Below, piece by piece: positions 8,108 to 17,152 of a stretch of DNA of 64,000 bases. Every line of letters starts with the position of its first letter. Position 1 is the stretch's first letter. Position numbers and translations under genes: made by a program. Location: positions 303,202 to 367,201 of the forward strand of contig NZ_JAICDG010000008.1 in NCBI RefSeq assembly GCF_022751215.1. The letters run 5' to 3'. The notes below the pieces were generated by a model that had not been told where the DNA came from, made no database searches, and saw only the letters and a list, made by a program, of their open reading frames with translations. This stretch comes from Actinomadura terrae. GTDB lineage: Bacteria > Actinomycetota > Actinomycetes > Streptosporangiales > Streptosporangiaceae.

Positions 8108-8749
8108 TCAGTAGGTCACGTCGCTCTTCTTGCAGAGGACCTGCTTGCCCTTGCTGTTGTAGGTGCACTTGTCGTCCAGCGTCCAGAAGTTCTTGGCGTA
8201 GCTGGAGCCGACATAGCTGTACTTGCCGTTGAACACGCAGTATCCGCCGCCGCCCGCCTGGATGTAGCCGAGGGCCTGGTAGACGTTGAACTTGTAGACC
8301 TTGAAGCCCTGCCCCACGCGGAGCGTGAAGTGGCGGCGCGTCTTGAGGCGCCAGCGCATGGAGATGTCGGTCGACTTCTCCTGGTTCACCTGGAATCCGA
8401 CGGCCAGATTGATCGACTTGATGGGGGCGCCGAGGGTCGCGGTGACGACGTTGGAGACCTTCTCGCCCTTCTTGATCTCGACGTTCTTCGGGCCCCAGGC
8501 GGAGGTGCGCCACGGGTAGTTGTTGTTCCAGACGTATTCCGTGCGCTCGAAGTGGCGGTATTTGGCGACCCTGGAATTCGGGACGACGCAGGGCACCTTG
8601 GCCTTCTTCGCGGAGACGTGCGTCCCGGCCGACACGTTCGTGATCTTGGTGTTGTCCGAGCCGTCCTGGACGACGGTGGCGATGCCGGCTCCGCCGACCG
8701 CGGTCACGGCGGCCGCGACGACCGCGATCTTCACTGCCTTACGGGTCAT
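8108..8749 (-). CDS. Secreted hypothetical protein
   Basis: This 213-residue protein has a Sec-type signal peptide (MTRKAVK, then a hydrophobic AVVAAAVTAVGGAGIATVV) and a mature part rich in Lys, Tyr and Trp with four Cys: VPCVV, GYCVF, DDKCTY and VLCKK. The spacing suggests two disulfides. There is no known domain that I can name. It is convergent with the AAA-kinase gene, 50 bp away, and downstream of the SDR gene, from which it is separated by a hairpin. The start has an AAGGACC-like ribosome site. Confidence 0.7.
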   Translation of the reverse strand: MTRKAVKIAVVAAAVTAVGGAGIATVVQDGSDNTKITNVSAGTHVSAKKAKVPCVVPNSRVAKYRHFERTEYVWNNNYPWRTSAWGPKNVEIKKGEKVSNVVTATLGAPIKSINLAVGFQVNQEKSTDISMRWRLKTRRHFTLRVGQGFKVYKFNVYQALGYIQAGGGGYCVFNGKYSYVGSSYAKNFWTLDDKCTYNSKGKQVLCKKSDVTY

Positions 8750-8820
8750 GGGGGTCCTTTCGACTGTGGCCGGTCTGTCGAAAGGAACCTAAGTCCGGGA
8801 CGGGTGCCCAGGTCAGAGCC

Positions 8821-8857
8821 CTAGGGCCCCATTGGATGCAGGGCCTTAGGGCCCTAG
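8821..8857 (-). terminator. Inverted repeat overlapping the SDR stop codon
   Basis: CTAGGGCCC (8821-8829) and GGGCCCTAG (8849-8857) form a perfect 9-bp stem with a 19-nt loop. The TAG of the SDR gene lies inside the right arm. It probably ends SDR transcription before the secreted-protein gene. Confidence 0.5.
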
Positions 8858-9804
8858 ACGGAGACCCCCGTGAGGTCGGCGGAAAGTTGCCACAGGCGGG
8901 CCGCCGCTTCGGGATCGGTGGCCCAGGCGGCGACGCCGAGGTCGAGGAAGGCGTCCGGCTGCGCGGGCTCGGCTATGTCGCAGTCCTCGCAGTAGACCCC
9001 GCCGAGGCCGTTCAGAAGGGGCGAGGCCACGGCCCATACCTGGGTCGCCGCGCCCTCTTCCGGGGTTTTCCAGCCGGTGTTGGTGGGGCTGGCCTCGATC
9101 CTTGCGGAAAGGTCGGTCAGTTCCTGCTCGGACATGTGGCGGCCCAGGGAGGTCGCGATGGTTCCGGGGTGCACGGAGAATGCGCGGACTCCCGCGTCGC
9201 GGCCGATAGTGTCCAGATGGACGGCGAACAGCGCGTTCGCTGTTTTCGCCTGGCCGTAGGCCAGCCATTTGTCGTAGCCGCGTTCGAAATGCACGTCGTC
9301 CCAGCGGATGTCGGAGAGCTGGTGGCCGTTGGAGGAGACGGAGACCACCCGCGCGCCGCCGTCCGCGATCGCCGGCCAGAGCCGGTTGACCAGCGCGTAG
9401 TGCCCGAGGTGGTTGACGCCGAACTGGCTTTCCCAGCCGGGGCCGATACGGGTCTCCGGCGACGCCATGATGCCCGCGTTGTTGATCATCAGGTCGATGG
9501 GGCGGCGGGAGGCGAGGAAGCGTTCGGCGAACGCGTCGATGCTGCGCGGGTCCGCGAGGTCGAGTTCCTCGATCTCGACGCCGCCGGTTCCGCGCAGCGC
9601 CTCCTCGGCGGCCGGGCGGCGGCGCGCCGGGACGATCACTCGCGCGCCCGCCGCCGTGAGCGCGCGGGTCGTCGCCAGCCCGAGACCCGAGGCCCCGCCG
9701 GTGACGATGGCGAGCCGTCCCGAGAGGTCGATGCCCGCGAGGACGTCGGACGTGGTGCTCCGCGCGCCGAACCCTGAACCGATCTTGTGCTGCGGTGTGG
9801 TCAT
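8854..9804 (-). CDS. Short-chain dehydrogenase/reductase
   Basis: This 316-residue classical SDR has the NAD(P)-binding TGGASGLG, the NNAG motif in LMINNAGIM, a catalytic Ser in VVSVSSNGH and the YxxxK site as AYGQAKTAN. Length and the PGTIATSLGRHM segment place it with retinol-dehydrogenase/WWOX-like oxidoreductases. The substrate is unknown. The ATG at 9804 is 6 nt after the -10 of a MerR-type promoter, so the mRNA is probably leaderless. No MerR gene adjoins it, so its regulator acts from elsewhere. Confidence 0.9.
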   Translation of the reverse strand: MTTPQHKIGSGFGARSTTSDVLAGIDLSGRLAIVTGGASGLGLATTRALTAAGARVIVPARRRPAAEEALRGTGGVEIEELDLADPRSIDAFAERFLASRRPIDLMINNAGIMASPETRIGPGWESQFGVNHLGHYALVNRLWPAIADGGARVVSVSSNGHQLSDIRWDDVHFERGYDKWLAYGQAKTANALFAVHLDTIGRDAGVRAFSVHPGTIATSLGRHMSEQELTDLSARIEASPTNTGWKTPEEGAATQVWAVASPLLNGLGGVYCEDCDIAEPAQPDAFLDLGVAAWATDPEAAARLWQLSADLTGVSV

Positions 9805-9810
9805 GGGTCG

Positions 9811-9841
9811 AAAGTAGGAGCTGGAGTGAACTCCAGGTCAA
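9811..9841 (-). promoter_or_regulatory. MerR-type promoter of the SDR gene
   Basis: On the minus strand, TTGACC (9841-9836) and TACTTT (9816-9811) are 19 bp apart. The spacer is filled by the perfect dyad CTGGAGT-TC-ACTCCAG (9836-9821). This matches promoters activated by MerR-family regulators closely. Confidence 0.85.
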
Positions 9842-9906
9842 ACTCGACGTTCCGCTGCCGGCGACCGGGTGTTAAGTACGTTACGTACGTTTGGGAGGGT
9901 GGTCCC

Positions 9907-10920
9907 ATGAGGCTACTGATGCTGGGCGGGACGGGATTCGCAGGTCGGGCCATCACCGAGGAGGCGCTCGCGCGCGGCTGCGACGTCACCCTCTTCCACC
10001 GAGGACGCCAGGAACCGCCGGCGGGAGTGACGTCGCTCCACGGCGATCGTGCTGAGCCTGGCGGGTTGGCGGCACTCGGTGAGGGGGAGTGGGACGCGGT
10101 CGTCGACACCTGGTCGGGCGCGCCGTCCGACGTGCGGGACGCCGCGCAGCTGCTCGCTGACCGGGCCGGACGGTACGTCTACATCTCCAGCCGGTCTGTC
10201 TATCCCTTCCCGACGGCACCCGGGAGCGGCGAGGACGCGCCTGTCGTGGAGGGCTCCGCAGATGCGGGCAAGGGCGAGTACGCGCAGAACAAGCGGGGCG
10301 GCGAGCTGGCGGCGGTACGCGCGTTCGGTGACCGGGCGTTGCTCGTCCGGGTGGGGTTGATCCTCGGACGGTACGAGAACATCGGACGCCTGCCCTGGTG
10401 GCTCGCGCGGATGGCCCGAGGTGGGAAGGTGCTTGCTCCCGGGCCACAGAACCATGGCCTGCAATACATCGACGTCCGCGACCTCGCGACCTGGACCCTG
10501 GACGCCGTCGAACAGGGGCTCGGCGGCCCGTACAACATCGCCAGCCCCGCCGGTCACACGACGATGGACGAATTCCTGCACCTCTGCGCCGACGTTACCG
10601 GGAACAAGGCGGAACTGGTCTGGGTGGACCCGGAACCGATCCTCGCGGCGGGCGTCGAGCCGTGGATGGACATCCCGGTCTGGCTCCCGCCAGGCGAGGT
10701 CTACGACACGTTGATGCGGGCCGACGTCACCAAGGCGCTGAGCACCGGCCTTCGCTGCCGTCCGATCCAGGACACGGTCACCGACACCTGGGAATGGCTA
10801 CAGGGCATCGGTGGGGAGGCTCCGCTGCGCGCCGACCGTCCGCAACTCGGATTGGACCCGGAAAAGGAAAGGGAAATCCTCGCTCACGCCGAATCGGGCG
10901 GGGTCGCCGAACCCCGCTGA
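9907..10920 (+). CDS. NAD-dependent epimerase/dehydratase-family protein
   Basis: This 337-residue extended-SDR-type protein has LMLGGTGFAGRAI at the N-terminus for nucleotide binding, LFHRGR as the NADP-type Arg after beta2, VYISSRSVYPF, and YAQNKRGGE with a Tyr and Lys in the catalytic spacing. The start at 9907 follows a GGAGGG site. It is divergent from the SDR gene. Family members reduce or epimerise sugars or act as isoflavone-reductase-like enzymes; this one cannot be assigned. Its last 37 nt overlap the convergent AfsR-like gene. Confidence 0.85.
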   Translation: MRLLMLGGTGFAGRAITEEALARGCDVTLFHRGRQEPPAGVTSLHGDRAEPGGLAALGEGEWDAVVDTWSGAPSDVRDAAQLLADRAGRYVYISSRSVYPFPTAPGSGEDAPVVEGSADAGKGEYAQNKRGGELAAVRAFGDRALLVRVGLILGRYENIGRLPWWLARMARGGKVLAPGPQNHGLQYIDVRDLATWTLDAVEQGLGGPYNIASPAGHTTMDEFLHLCADVTGNKAELVWVDPEPILAAGVEPWMDIPVWLPPGEVYDTLMRADVTKALSTGLRCRPIQDTVTDTWEWLQGIGGEAPLRADRPQLGLDPEKEREILAHAESGGVAEPR

Positions 10921-13900
10921 AACTCGGCCTGATAACGCGCCTCGCCCAAGGCGGAGCGGGCGCGAGAGGCGATTCGGTCGACGTCGGCGCGCTCCGCCGG
11001 GGGCAGTGGCGCGCCGACGGACGTCCGGAGCGCGGCGGCCATCCCGAGCAGCCGCGCCGCCTCGCCTGGCGTCCCCGACAGGACGCGCGCACCCGCGATG
11101 CCCTCCAGTGCGAGCGCGACCGCGCGCGGGTCGCCGACCTCGCGCGCCGATTCCAGGCTTTCGCGGTGAGCGGCCAGCGCGGCGGCCGCGTCGCCGCGTA
11201 GCTCGGCGATGAATCCCAATTCGGCCAGCACGAGCGCCAATCCCGGCTCGCCTTTCAACGTCCGGATCCAGTGCAGCCACGGCAGAAGGTATGCCTCGGC
11301 GGCGTCCAGGTCGCCGCGATGGCGGGCGATGAGGGCCAGGCCGACCTCGGCGAAATGTTCGGCGACCCTGTCCGACGCGCCGACCGCCAGCCGCAGCGCG
11401 CGAAGGTGGTAATCCTCGGCGGCGGCCGGATCGCCGTCCAGAAGGGCGATGCGGCCGAGGCCGGAAAGGCCGAAGGACGCCTCCGTCCACAAAAGGAGTT
11501 CCTCGGCCATGCGGTGGCCGTCGCGGCGCAGCCCGGCCGCGCGGGCGTATTCGCCGTGTATTTCGGCCAGTTCGGCGAGCGTGTTCGCGGTCTTGATGCC
11601 GCCCCAGCGGTCGCCGAGGTCGCGGAAGCAGGCGCGGCTCTCCTCGGCGTCGGCGCGGGCGGCGGAAAGGTCGGCGCGGGCCCGGTGAATCGTCGCGCGG
11701 ACGCTCAGCGCCGCCGCCGTGCCCCACCGGTCGCCACGCGCACGGAAGCCGCCGAGGGACTGCTCGACCATGGACATCGTCAGGTCCAGGTCGCCGCAGC
11801 CGCGATGGGCGAGGGCGAGGAACCACTGCGCCCAGGGGTCGCCGTCCGGGACGTCGAACTCCACCATCGTGCCGGACAGCAGCGTGAACCCCGTCCGCCA
11901 CACCTCGACGCGGTCGCGCAGCGCGCGGTCGCCGTCGGCGGGGGCGATCGCGAGGGCCAGGTCGAGCGAGCGGCGCGCCTCGGTCAGGCGGCCGCGCAGC
12001 AGCCAGTACCAGGCGAGCGCGTCGACGAGCCGGAGCGCGTCGTCCCCGGCGCCGAGCGCGGCGGCCGTGTCGAGCGCGGCGCGCAGGTTCGCGGTCTCGG
12101 CGTCCAGCTGGTCGAGGAATCGCCGCTGGTCATGCCCGTAGAGGTGGGGCGCGGCGCGGACGGCGAGCGCGGTGTGGTGGCGCAGCTGCCGCAGCCGGAT
12201 CGCGTCGTGCTCGCCCGCCTCGCGTAGCCGGTCCAGGCAGTACGCGCGGACCGATTCCAGCAGCCGGTAGCGGCCCTCGTCGGTCCGGACGACGAGGGAC
12301 CGGTCGACCAGCCGGGCGAGGACGTCGAGCACGTCCAGGCCGTCCTGCGCGCAGACCGCCTCGGCCGCCTCCAGCGCGCAGCCGTCGGCGTGGACGGCGA
12401 GCCGCCGCAGCACGACCCGCTCGGCGGCCGGGAGCGGCTCCCAGCTCCAATCGATCATCGCGCGGAGCGTCCGCTGCCGGGCGGGCGCGTCGCGGCGTCC
12501 GGCGGTCAGCAGGCCGAACCGGTCGTCGAGGCGTCCGGCCAGCTCGTGGACGCCGAGCGCGCGCACCCGGGACGCGGCGAGCTCCAGCGCGAGCGGCAGG
12601 CCGTCCAGGCTCCGGCAGATCGCCGCGATCGCCGCCCGGTCGGCCGGGGACGGCGCGTAGCCGGGCATCGTGGCGGCGACGCGCGCGACGAACAGCCGCT
12701 CGGCGTCCGGCGGGTCCAGCGGCGGGACGGGCCACAGCCGCTCGCCGGAGATCCCGAGCGGCTCCCGCCCGGTGGCGAGGACGCGCAGGCCGGGCGCGTC
12801 CCGCAGCAGGTGCGCGGCCAGCTCGGCGACGGGTTCGACGACGTGCTCGACGTTGTCCAGGACGAGCAGCGCGGGCCGCGCGCGGAACGCGTCCGCGAGC
12901 CGCCGCAGGGGATCGGCGGCGGCGCCGGGCAGCGGGCCGTCCTCGCGCAGGCCCAGGAGCGCGGCGACTCCCGCGACGAGGTCGGCGAGCGTGGTCGTGG
13001 CGCGCTCGAACCCGGTCAGCTCGACCAGCCACGCCTCCTCTTCGTTCTCGGCCGCGGCGGCCTCCAGCGCCAGCCGCGTCTTGCCGACGCCGCCGGGGCC
13101 GGTCAACGTCACGAGGCGGCTCGTCCGCATGAGGTCGCGGACCTGCGCGACGGCGGCCGTGCGTCCGACGAGCCCGGTCAGCGGCGCGGGAAGGTTCGTA
13201 CGCGGGCGGCTCGCGGAGTACTGCGACTCGTAGGTGGACACGTCGAGCTCGGGGTCCTGCTTGAGGATCGCCTCGTGCAGGGCCGCCAGCTCGGGGCCGG
13301 GGTAGAGGCCGAGGTCGGCGTCCAGGCGGGCGCGCAGCTCGGCGAACCCCGCGAGCGCCTCGCTCTGCCGTCCTGCCCGGTAGAGCGCCCGCATGTGGAC
13401 GGCGCGCAGCCGCTCCCGCAGCGGGTTCGCCGCGACCAGGTTCACCAGGTCGACGGCCAGCGCCGCGTGTTCGCCCAGCTCAAGCCGCGCCTCGGCGCGC
13501 TCCTCCGCCGCGACCAGGCGTTCCTCGTCCAGCTCGACGATGGCCGGACGCACGAACTCCGCGTCGCCGAAATCCGCGTAGGCCGACCCCCGCCACAGCG
13601 CCAGCGCCTCGTCGAGCAGCTCGACCTTCGCACGCCGGTCTGACATTCCGCGTGCCCGCACCACGAGCGCCCGGAACTTGAACGCGTCCACCTCCGCGCC
13701 GCCGCTCTCCGGATCGAGGTGCAGCCGGTAGCCGGGACGCTGCGACACGACGACGTCGCGCCCGCCGGGCTCGGCCTGCTCCAGCGCGCGCCGGAGCTGG
13801 GACACGCGGGTGTGCAGGGTGGCGGTCGGGTTGCGCGGCGGGTGGTCGCCGTCCCACACGTCCTCGATCAGCCGGTCGGACGAGACGACCCGCCCCTCGT

Positions 13901-14006
13901 GCGCGAGGAGGTCGGCGAGCAGCGCGCGGACCTTCAGCTCGGGGACGCGCACGGGCCTTCCGTCCGCCGCCCAGACCGCGAGCGGGCCGAGCACCCCGAA
14001 ACGCAT
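10884..14006 (-). CDS. AfsR/SARP-family regulator with NB-ARC and TPR domains
   Basis: The protein has 1040 residues. Residues 1-95 are an OmpR-type winged helix (FGVLGPLAVWAADG, ALLADLLAHEGRVVSSDRLIEDVW). Residues 100-245 are the bacterial transcriptional activation domain. An NB-ARC-type ATPase follows with Walker A GPGGVGKT at 303-310 and LLVLDNVEHV near 380. The remainder is TPR-like helices. This is the usual layout of large SARP/LuxR-type pathway regulators. It is divergent from the oxidoreductase at 14123, its likely target. The gap 14007-14122 contains the palindrome GAAGATCTTC. No biosynthetic cluster is evident nearby. Confidence 0.9.
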   Translation of the reverse strand: MRFGVLGPLAVWAADGRPVRVPELKVRALLADLLAHEGRVVSSDRLIEDVWDGDHPPRNPTATLHTRVSQLRRALEQAEPGGRDVVVSQRPGYRLHLDPESGGAEVDAFKFRALVVRARGMSDRRAKVELLDEALALWRGSAYADFGDAEFVRPAIVELDEERLVAAEERAEARLELGEHAALAVDLVNLVAANPLRERLRAVHMRALYRAGRQSEALAGFAELRARLDADLGLYPGPELAALHEAILKQDPELDVSTYESQYSASRPRTNLPAPLTGLVGRTAAVAQVRDLMRTSRLVTLTGPGGVGKTRLALEAAAAENEEEAWLVELTGFERATTTLADLVAGVAALLGLREDGPLPGAAADPLRRLADAFRARPALLVLDNVEHVVEPVAELAAHLLRDAPGLRVLATGREPLGISGERLWPVPPLDPPDAERLFVARVAATMPGYAPSPADRAAIAAICRSLDGLPLALELAASRVRALGVHELAGRLDDRFGLLTAGRRDAPARQRTLRAMIDWSWEPLPAAERVVLRRLAVHADGCALEAAEAVCAQDGLDVLDVLARLVDRSLVVRTDEGRYRLLESVRAYCLDRLREAGEHDAIRLRQLRHHTALAVRAAPHLYGHDQRRFLDQLDAETANLRAALDTAAALGAGDDALRLVDALAWYWLLRGRLTEARRSLDLALAIAPADGDRALRDRVEVWRTGFTLLSGTMVEFDVPDGDPWAQWFLALAHRGCGDLDLTMSMVEQSLGGFRARGDRWGTAAALSVRATIHRARADLSAARADAEESRACFRDLGDRWGGIKTANTLAELAEIHGEYARAAGLRRDGHRMAEELLLWTEASFGLSGLGRIALLDGDPAAAEDYHLRALRLAVGASDRVAEHFAEVGLALIARHRGDLDAAEAYLLPWLHWIRTLKGEPGLALVLAELGFIAELRGDAAAALAAHRESLESAREVGDPRAVALALEGIAGARVLSGTPGEAARLLGMAAALRTSVGAPLPPAERADVDRIASRARSALGEARYQAEFQRGSATPPDSA

Positions 14007-14122
14007 GTCCGCAGACTAACGTGCCCACGAAACCCGTGTCCGCGAAGCTCTCGGCCCCGAATGTGGCCCGGCCTACAGGGCATCCGAAGAAGACCTGAAG
14101 ATCTTCCCGGCACGCTCGGGGC

Positions 14123-15139
14123 ATGACTTCACAACCAACGGTCGGCCGTGAGATCCGCCTGGCGTCGCGTCCGGTGGGCGCGCCCGTCGCGGCGAACTTC
14201 GAGGCCGCCGAGAGCAAGATCCCCGAGCTGTCGGACGGTCAGATCCTCGTCCGCAACACGTGGATGTCGGTGGACCCCTACATGCGCGGACGCATGGACG
14301 ACGTCCCCGGCACCCTCCCGCCCTTCGCGATCGGCGAGCCGCTCGAAGGCTCAGCGGTCGGCGAGGTGATCGCCTCCCGATCGACGGACGTGCCGTCCGG
14401 CGCCCGCGTCTCGCACTTCCTCGGCTGGCGCGAGTACGCGGTCATGGACGCGGCGACCGCCACGATCATCGACACCGACCTCGCCCCCGAGCCCGAATAC
14501 CTCGGCGCGCTCGGAATTCCAGGCCTCACCGCATACGCGGCGCTTACGGACGTGGCGAAGATTCGCGAGGGCGACGTCGTCTACGTGTCGGCGGCCGCCG
14601 GGGCGGTCGGCAGCGTCGCGGGGCAGTTCGCCCGCAAGCTCGGCGCGTCCCGCGTGATCGGGTCGGCGGGCGGGCCGGAGAAGAACCGGCTGCTCCTCGA
14701 CCGCTTCGGCTACGACGCGGCGCTCGACCACCGCGCCGGGCCGATCGCGCCCCAGCTGGCCGCCGCCGCGCCGGACGGCATCGACGTCTACGTCGACAAC
14801 GTCGGCGGCGACCACCTGGAGGCCGCGATCGGCGCGCTGCGTCCCGGCGGGCGCGCCGCGCTGGTCGGCGCGATCAGCGGGTACAACGCGGCAGAGCCCG
14901 CGCCGGGCCCGTCCAACCTGTTCCGGCTCGTGCAGGCCGAACTGACGCTGCGCGGCATGCAGGTCCTCTCCTACATCGGCCTCTTCCCCGAGTTCATCGG
15001 AAGGGCCGCGGGCTGGCTCGCCGATGGATCGCTCCACACCGAGCAGACCGTTCTGGACGGACTCGACCAAGCACCTACCGCGCTCATCGGCGTGCTGAGC
15101 GGCGCGAACACCGGGAAGATGCTCGTCCGCCTCCCCTGA
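14123..15139 (+). CDS. NADP-dependent oxidoreductase (CurA/leukotriene-reductase type)
   Basis: This 338-residue zinc-independent MDR enzyme has the N-terminal substrate part with WMSVDPYMRGRM, the GIPGLTAYAALTDVAKIREGD hinge, the nucleotide motif AAAGAVGSVAGQFARKLG and the late VDNVGGDHLEAAI. These are signature features of the double-bond reductase branch (CurA, PTGR). It reduces alpha,beta-unsaturated ketones or aldehydes with NADPH in homologues. It starts 116 nt from the divergent AfsR-like gene and is probably controlled by it. Confidence 0.92.
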   Translation: MTSQPTVGREIRLASRPVGAPVAANFEAAESKIPELSDGQILVRNTWMSVDPYMRGRMDDVPGTLPPFAIGEPLEGSAVGEVIASRSTDVPSGARVSHFLGWREYAVMDAATATIIDTDLAPEPEYLGALGIPGLTAYAALTDVAKIREGDVVYVSAAAGAVGSVAGQFARKLGASRVIGSAGGPEKNRLLLDRFGYDAALDHRAGPIAPQLAAAAPDGIDVYVDNVGGDHLEAAIGALRPGGRAALVGAISGYNAAEPAPGPSNLFRLVQAELTLRGMQVLSYIGLFPEFIGRAAGWLADGSLHTEQTVLDGLDQAPTALIGVLSGANTGKMLVRLP

Positions 15140-15193
15140 GCCGCGCCGACTCCGGTGGACGCGGCGCCCCCGCGTCCGCTAGAGAGACGTGGT

Positions 15194-16810
15194 ATGACCG
15201 CATTGGTACTCGGGCCGCACCTCCGGCACGTGAGCGCGCACACCGCGACGATCTGGGTGGAGACCGACGGCCCGTGCGAGGTCCGGGTCGTGAACGCGGA
15301 GCACGGCCTGGACGCGGCCGCCCGCACGTTCACCGCGCACGGCCACCACTACGGGCTCGTCGAGATCGACGGGCTCGACGCGGGCGCCCGCGTCCCCTAC
15401 GCCGTCGTCCTGGACGATCAGACCGTCTGGCCCGTCCCCGGCGACGAGTTCCCGCCCAGCCAGATCAGGACACTGGACCCGGACGGCGAACTGCGGATCT
15501 CGTTCGGGTCGTGCCGCCGCTCCCCCGGCACGCCCGAGCGGTTCGGCCACGACGCGCTCGCCGCGTTCGCCCACCGGCTCCGCGGCGGCGACGACGTCGC
15601 CTGGCCCGACATCCTGCTCATGGTCGGCGACCAGGTGTACGCCGACGAGCTGAGCGACGAGATGCGCGCGTTCATCCGCTCCCGGCGCGGCGCGGACGAG
15701 CCGCCCGTCGACGAGGCCGCCGACTTCGAGGACTACACCCACCTGTACAAGCTCGCCTGGCTGCACGACCCGGCGGTGCGGTGGCTGCTGTCCACCGTCC
15801 CGACCTTCACGATCTTCGACGACCACGACATCCGCGACGACTGGAACACCTCCTACGCCTGGCGCGAGGAGATGTGGTCGCAGCCCTGGTGGAAGGCCCG
15901 CATCACCGGCGGGATCGGCTCGTACTGGATCTACCAGCACCTCGGGAACATGTCGCCGCGCGACCGCGCGTCCGACCCGCTCTACAAGGCGGTGCGCGAC
16001 GCGTCCGGCGACGCGGGCCCGATCCTGGACGAGTTCGCCGAGCAGGCCGACAAGGAACCCGCGAGCACCCGCTGGAGCTACGCGCACGACTGGGGCGGCA
16101 CCCGTCTGATCGTCGTGGACAGCCGCTGCTCCCGGCTGCTCACCGCCGACCGGCGCGGCATGCTCGACGACGAGGAGTTCCGCTGGCTGGACGAGCAGTG
16201 CCAGGGCGGCATGGACCACCTGCTCATCGCCAGCTCCCTGCCCTACCTGCTGCCCCGCGCGATCCACCACGCCGAGTCGTGGAACGAGGCCGTCGCGGGC
16301 GGCGCCTGGGGCAAGCGGAGCGCGGCGCTCGGCGAGAAGATCCGGCAGGCCGCCGACCTGGAGCACTGGGCCGCGTTCGAGCGCTCGTTCCGCGAGGTCG
16401 CGGGCGATGTCGTCGCGGTCGGCCAGGGCGACCGGGGGCCCGCGCCCGCCAGCATCTCCTTCCTCTCCGGCGACATCCACTACTCCTACCTGGCGCGGGT
16501 CATCGCCCCGGAGACCCGGTCGCAGATCACCCAGATCGTCTGCTCGCCGCTGCGGAACCCGCTGATCGGCAAGTTCCGCTGGGCGAACAAGGTCGTGTGC
16601 TCGCGCGCCGCCGCCGCGCCGTTCCGCGTCCTGTCGATGCTGTCGAAGGTGCCCGCGCCGCCGCTGCGGTGGCGGATGACCGACGGCCCGTGGTTCGACA
16701 ACGCCATCGCGACCGTCACGCTGTCGGGACGCGAGTGCAAAGTGCGCTGGGAGACGCCCCGGGACGCGACGACGCTGGCCGAGATGGGCCGCGCGTCCAT
16801 CACCCCGTGA
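15194..16810 (+). CDS. PhoD-like metallophosphatase
   Basis: This 538-residue protein has metal-ligand motifs of the PhoD superfamily: SFGSCRR, MVGDQVYADEL, TIFDDHDIRDDWN and the late FLSGDIHYSYL. It has no signal peptide, unlike secreted PhoD, so it is probably cytoplasmic. Homologues without export signals are common in actinomycetes as 'alkaline phosphatase family' proteins of unknown substrate. The ATG at 15194 is preferred over the upstream frame start at 15155 because an AGAGAG site precedes it. It follows the oxidoreductase by 54 nt on the same strand. Confidence 0.88.
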   Translation: MTALVLGPHLRHVSAHTATIWVETDGPCEVRVVNAEHGLDAAARTFTAHGHHYGLVEIDGLDAGARVPYAVVLDDQTVWPVPGDEFPPSQIRTLDPDGELRISFGSCRRSPGTPERFGHDALAAFAHRLRGGDDVAWPDILLMVGDQVYADELSDEMRAFIRSRRGADEPPVDEAADFEDYTHLYKLAWLHDPAVRWLLSTVPTFTIFDDHDIRDDWNTSYAWREEMWSQPWWKARITGGIGSYWIYQHLGNMSPRDRASDPLYKAVRDASGDAGPILDEFAEQADKEPASTRWSYAHDWGGTRLIVVDSRCSRLLTADRRGMLDDEEFRWLDEQCQGGMDHLLIASSLPYLLPRAIHHAESWNEAVAGGAWGKRSAALGEKIRQAADLEHWAAFERSFREVAGDVVAVGQGDRGPAPASISFLSGDIHYSYLARVIAPETRSQITQIVCSPLRNPLIGKFRWANKVVCSRAAAAPFRVLSMLSKVPAPPLRWRMTDGPWFDNAIATVTLSGRECKVRWETPRDATTLAEMGRASITP

Positions 16811-17152
16811 CGCGCCACGCGTTGTTGAAGGCGAGGTCGTAGGGACCTCCTGGTCAAGCGTTCACCTGCTGCTTCCCGTAAAGATGATGTGGTTCCGGGA
16901 GGGGTGGCGGGCGCGGCTGGTAGCGTCCGCCGCGGCTCCCCAATCTTTGTTACCGGGGAGTCGCGAACCGGCGGGGCGTCATGAAAGAGTGGCGAATCGC
17001 CGTATCGACCTACGGGGCTTGTGGGCTTCACTACGCTAGAGGCGCCCGGGGCCGCTACGCCGGCCAGCATCCCCGAGCGCAGGAAGGCGGCCGCCGCACG
17101 ATGGTCACTCTCGCCGGCCCGACGGCCCCGTGTTGAGGAAGGGCGGTGCCGC

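Noticed and set aside
14260..16842. 860-codon open frame over two plus-strand genes
   Set aside because: Arg/Pro-rich reading in the wrong phase of the oxidoreductase and PhoD-like genes.
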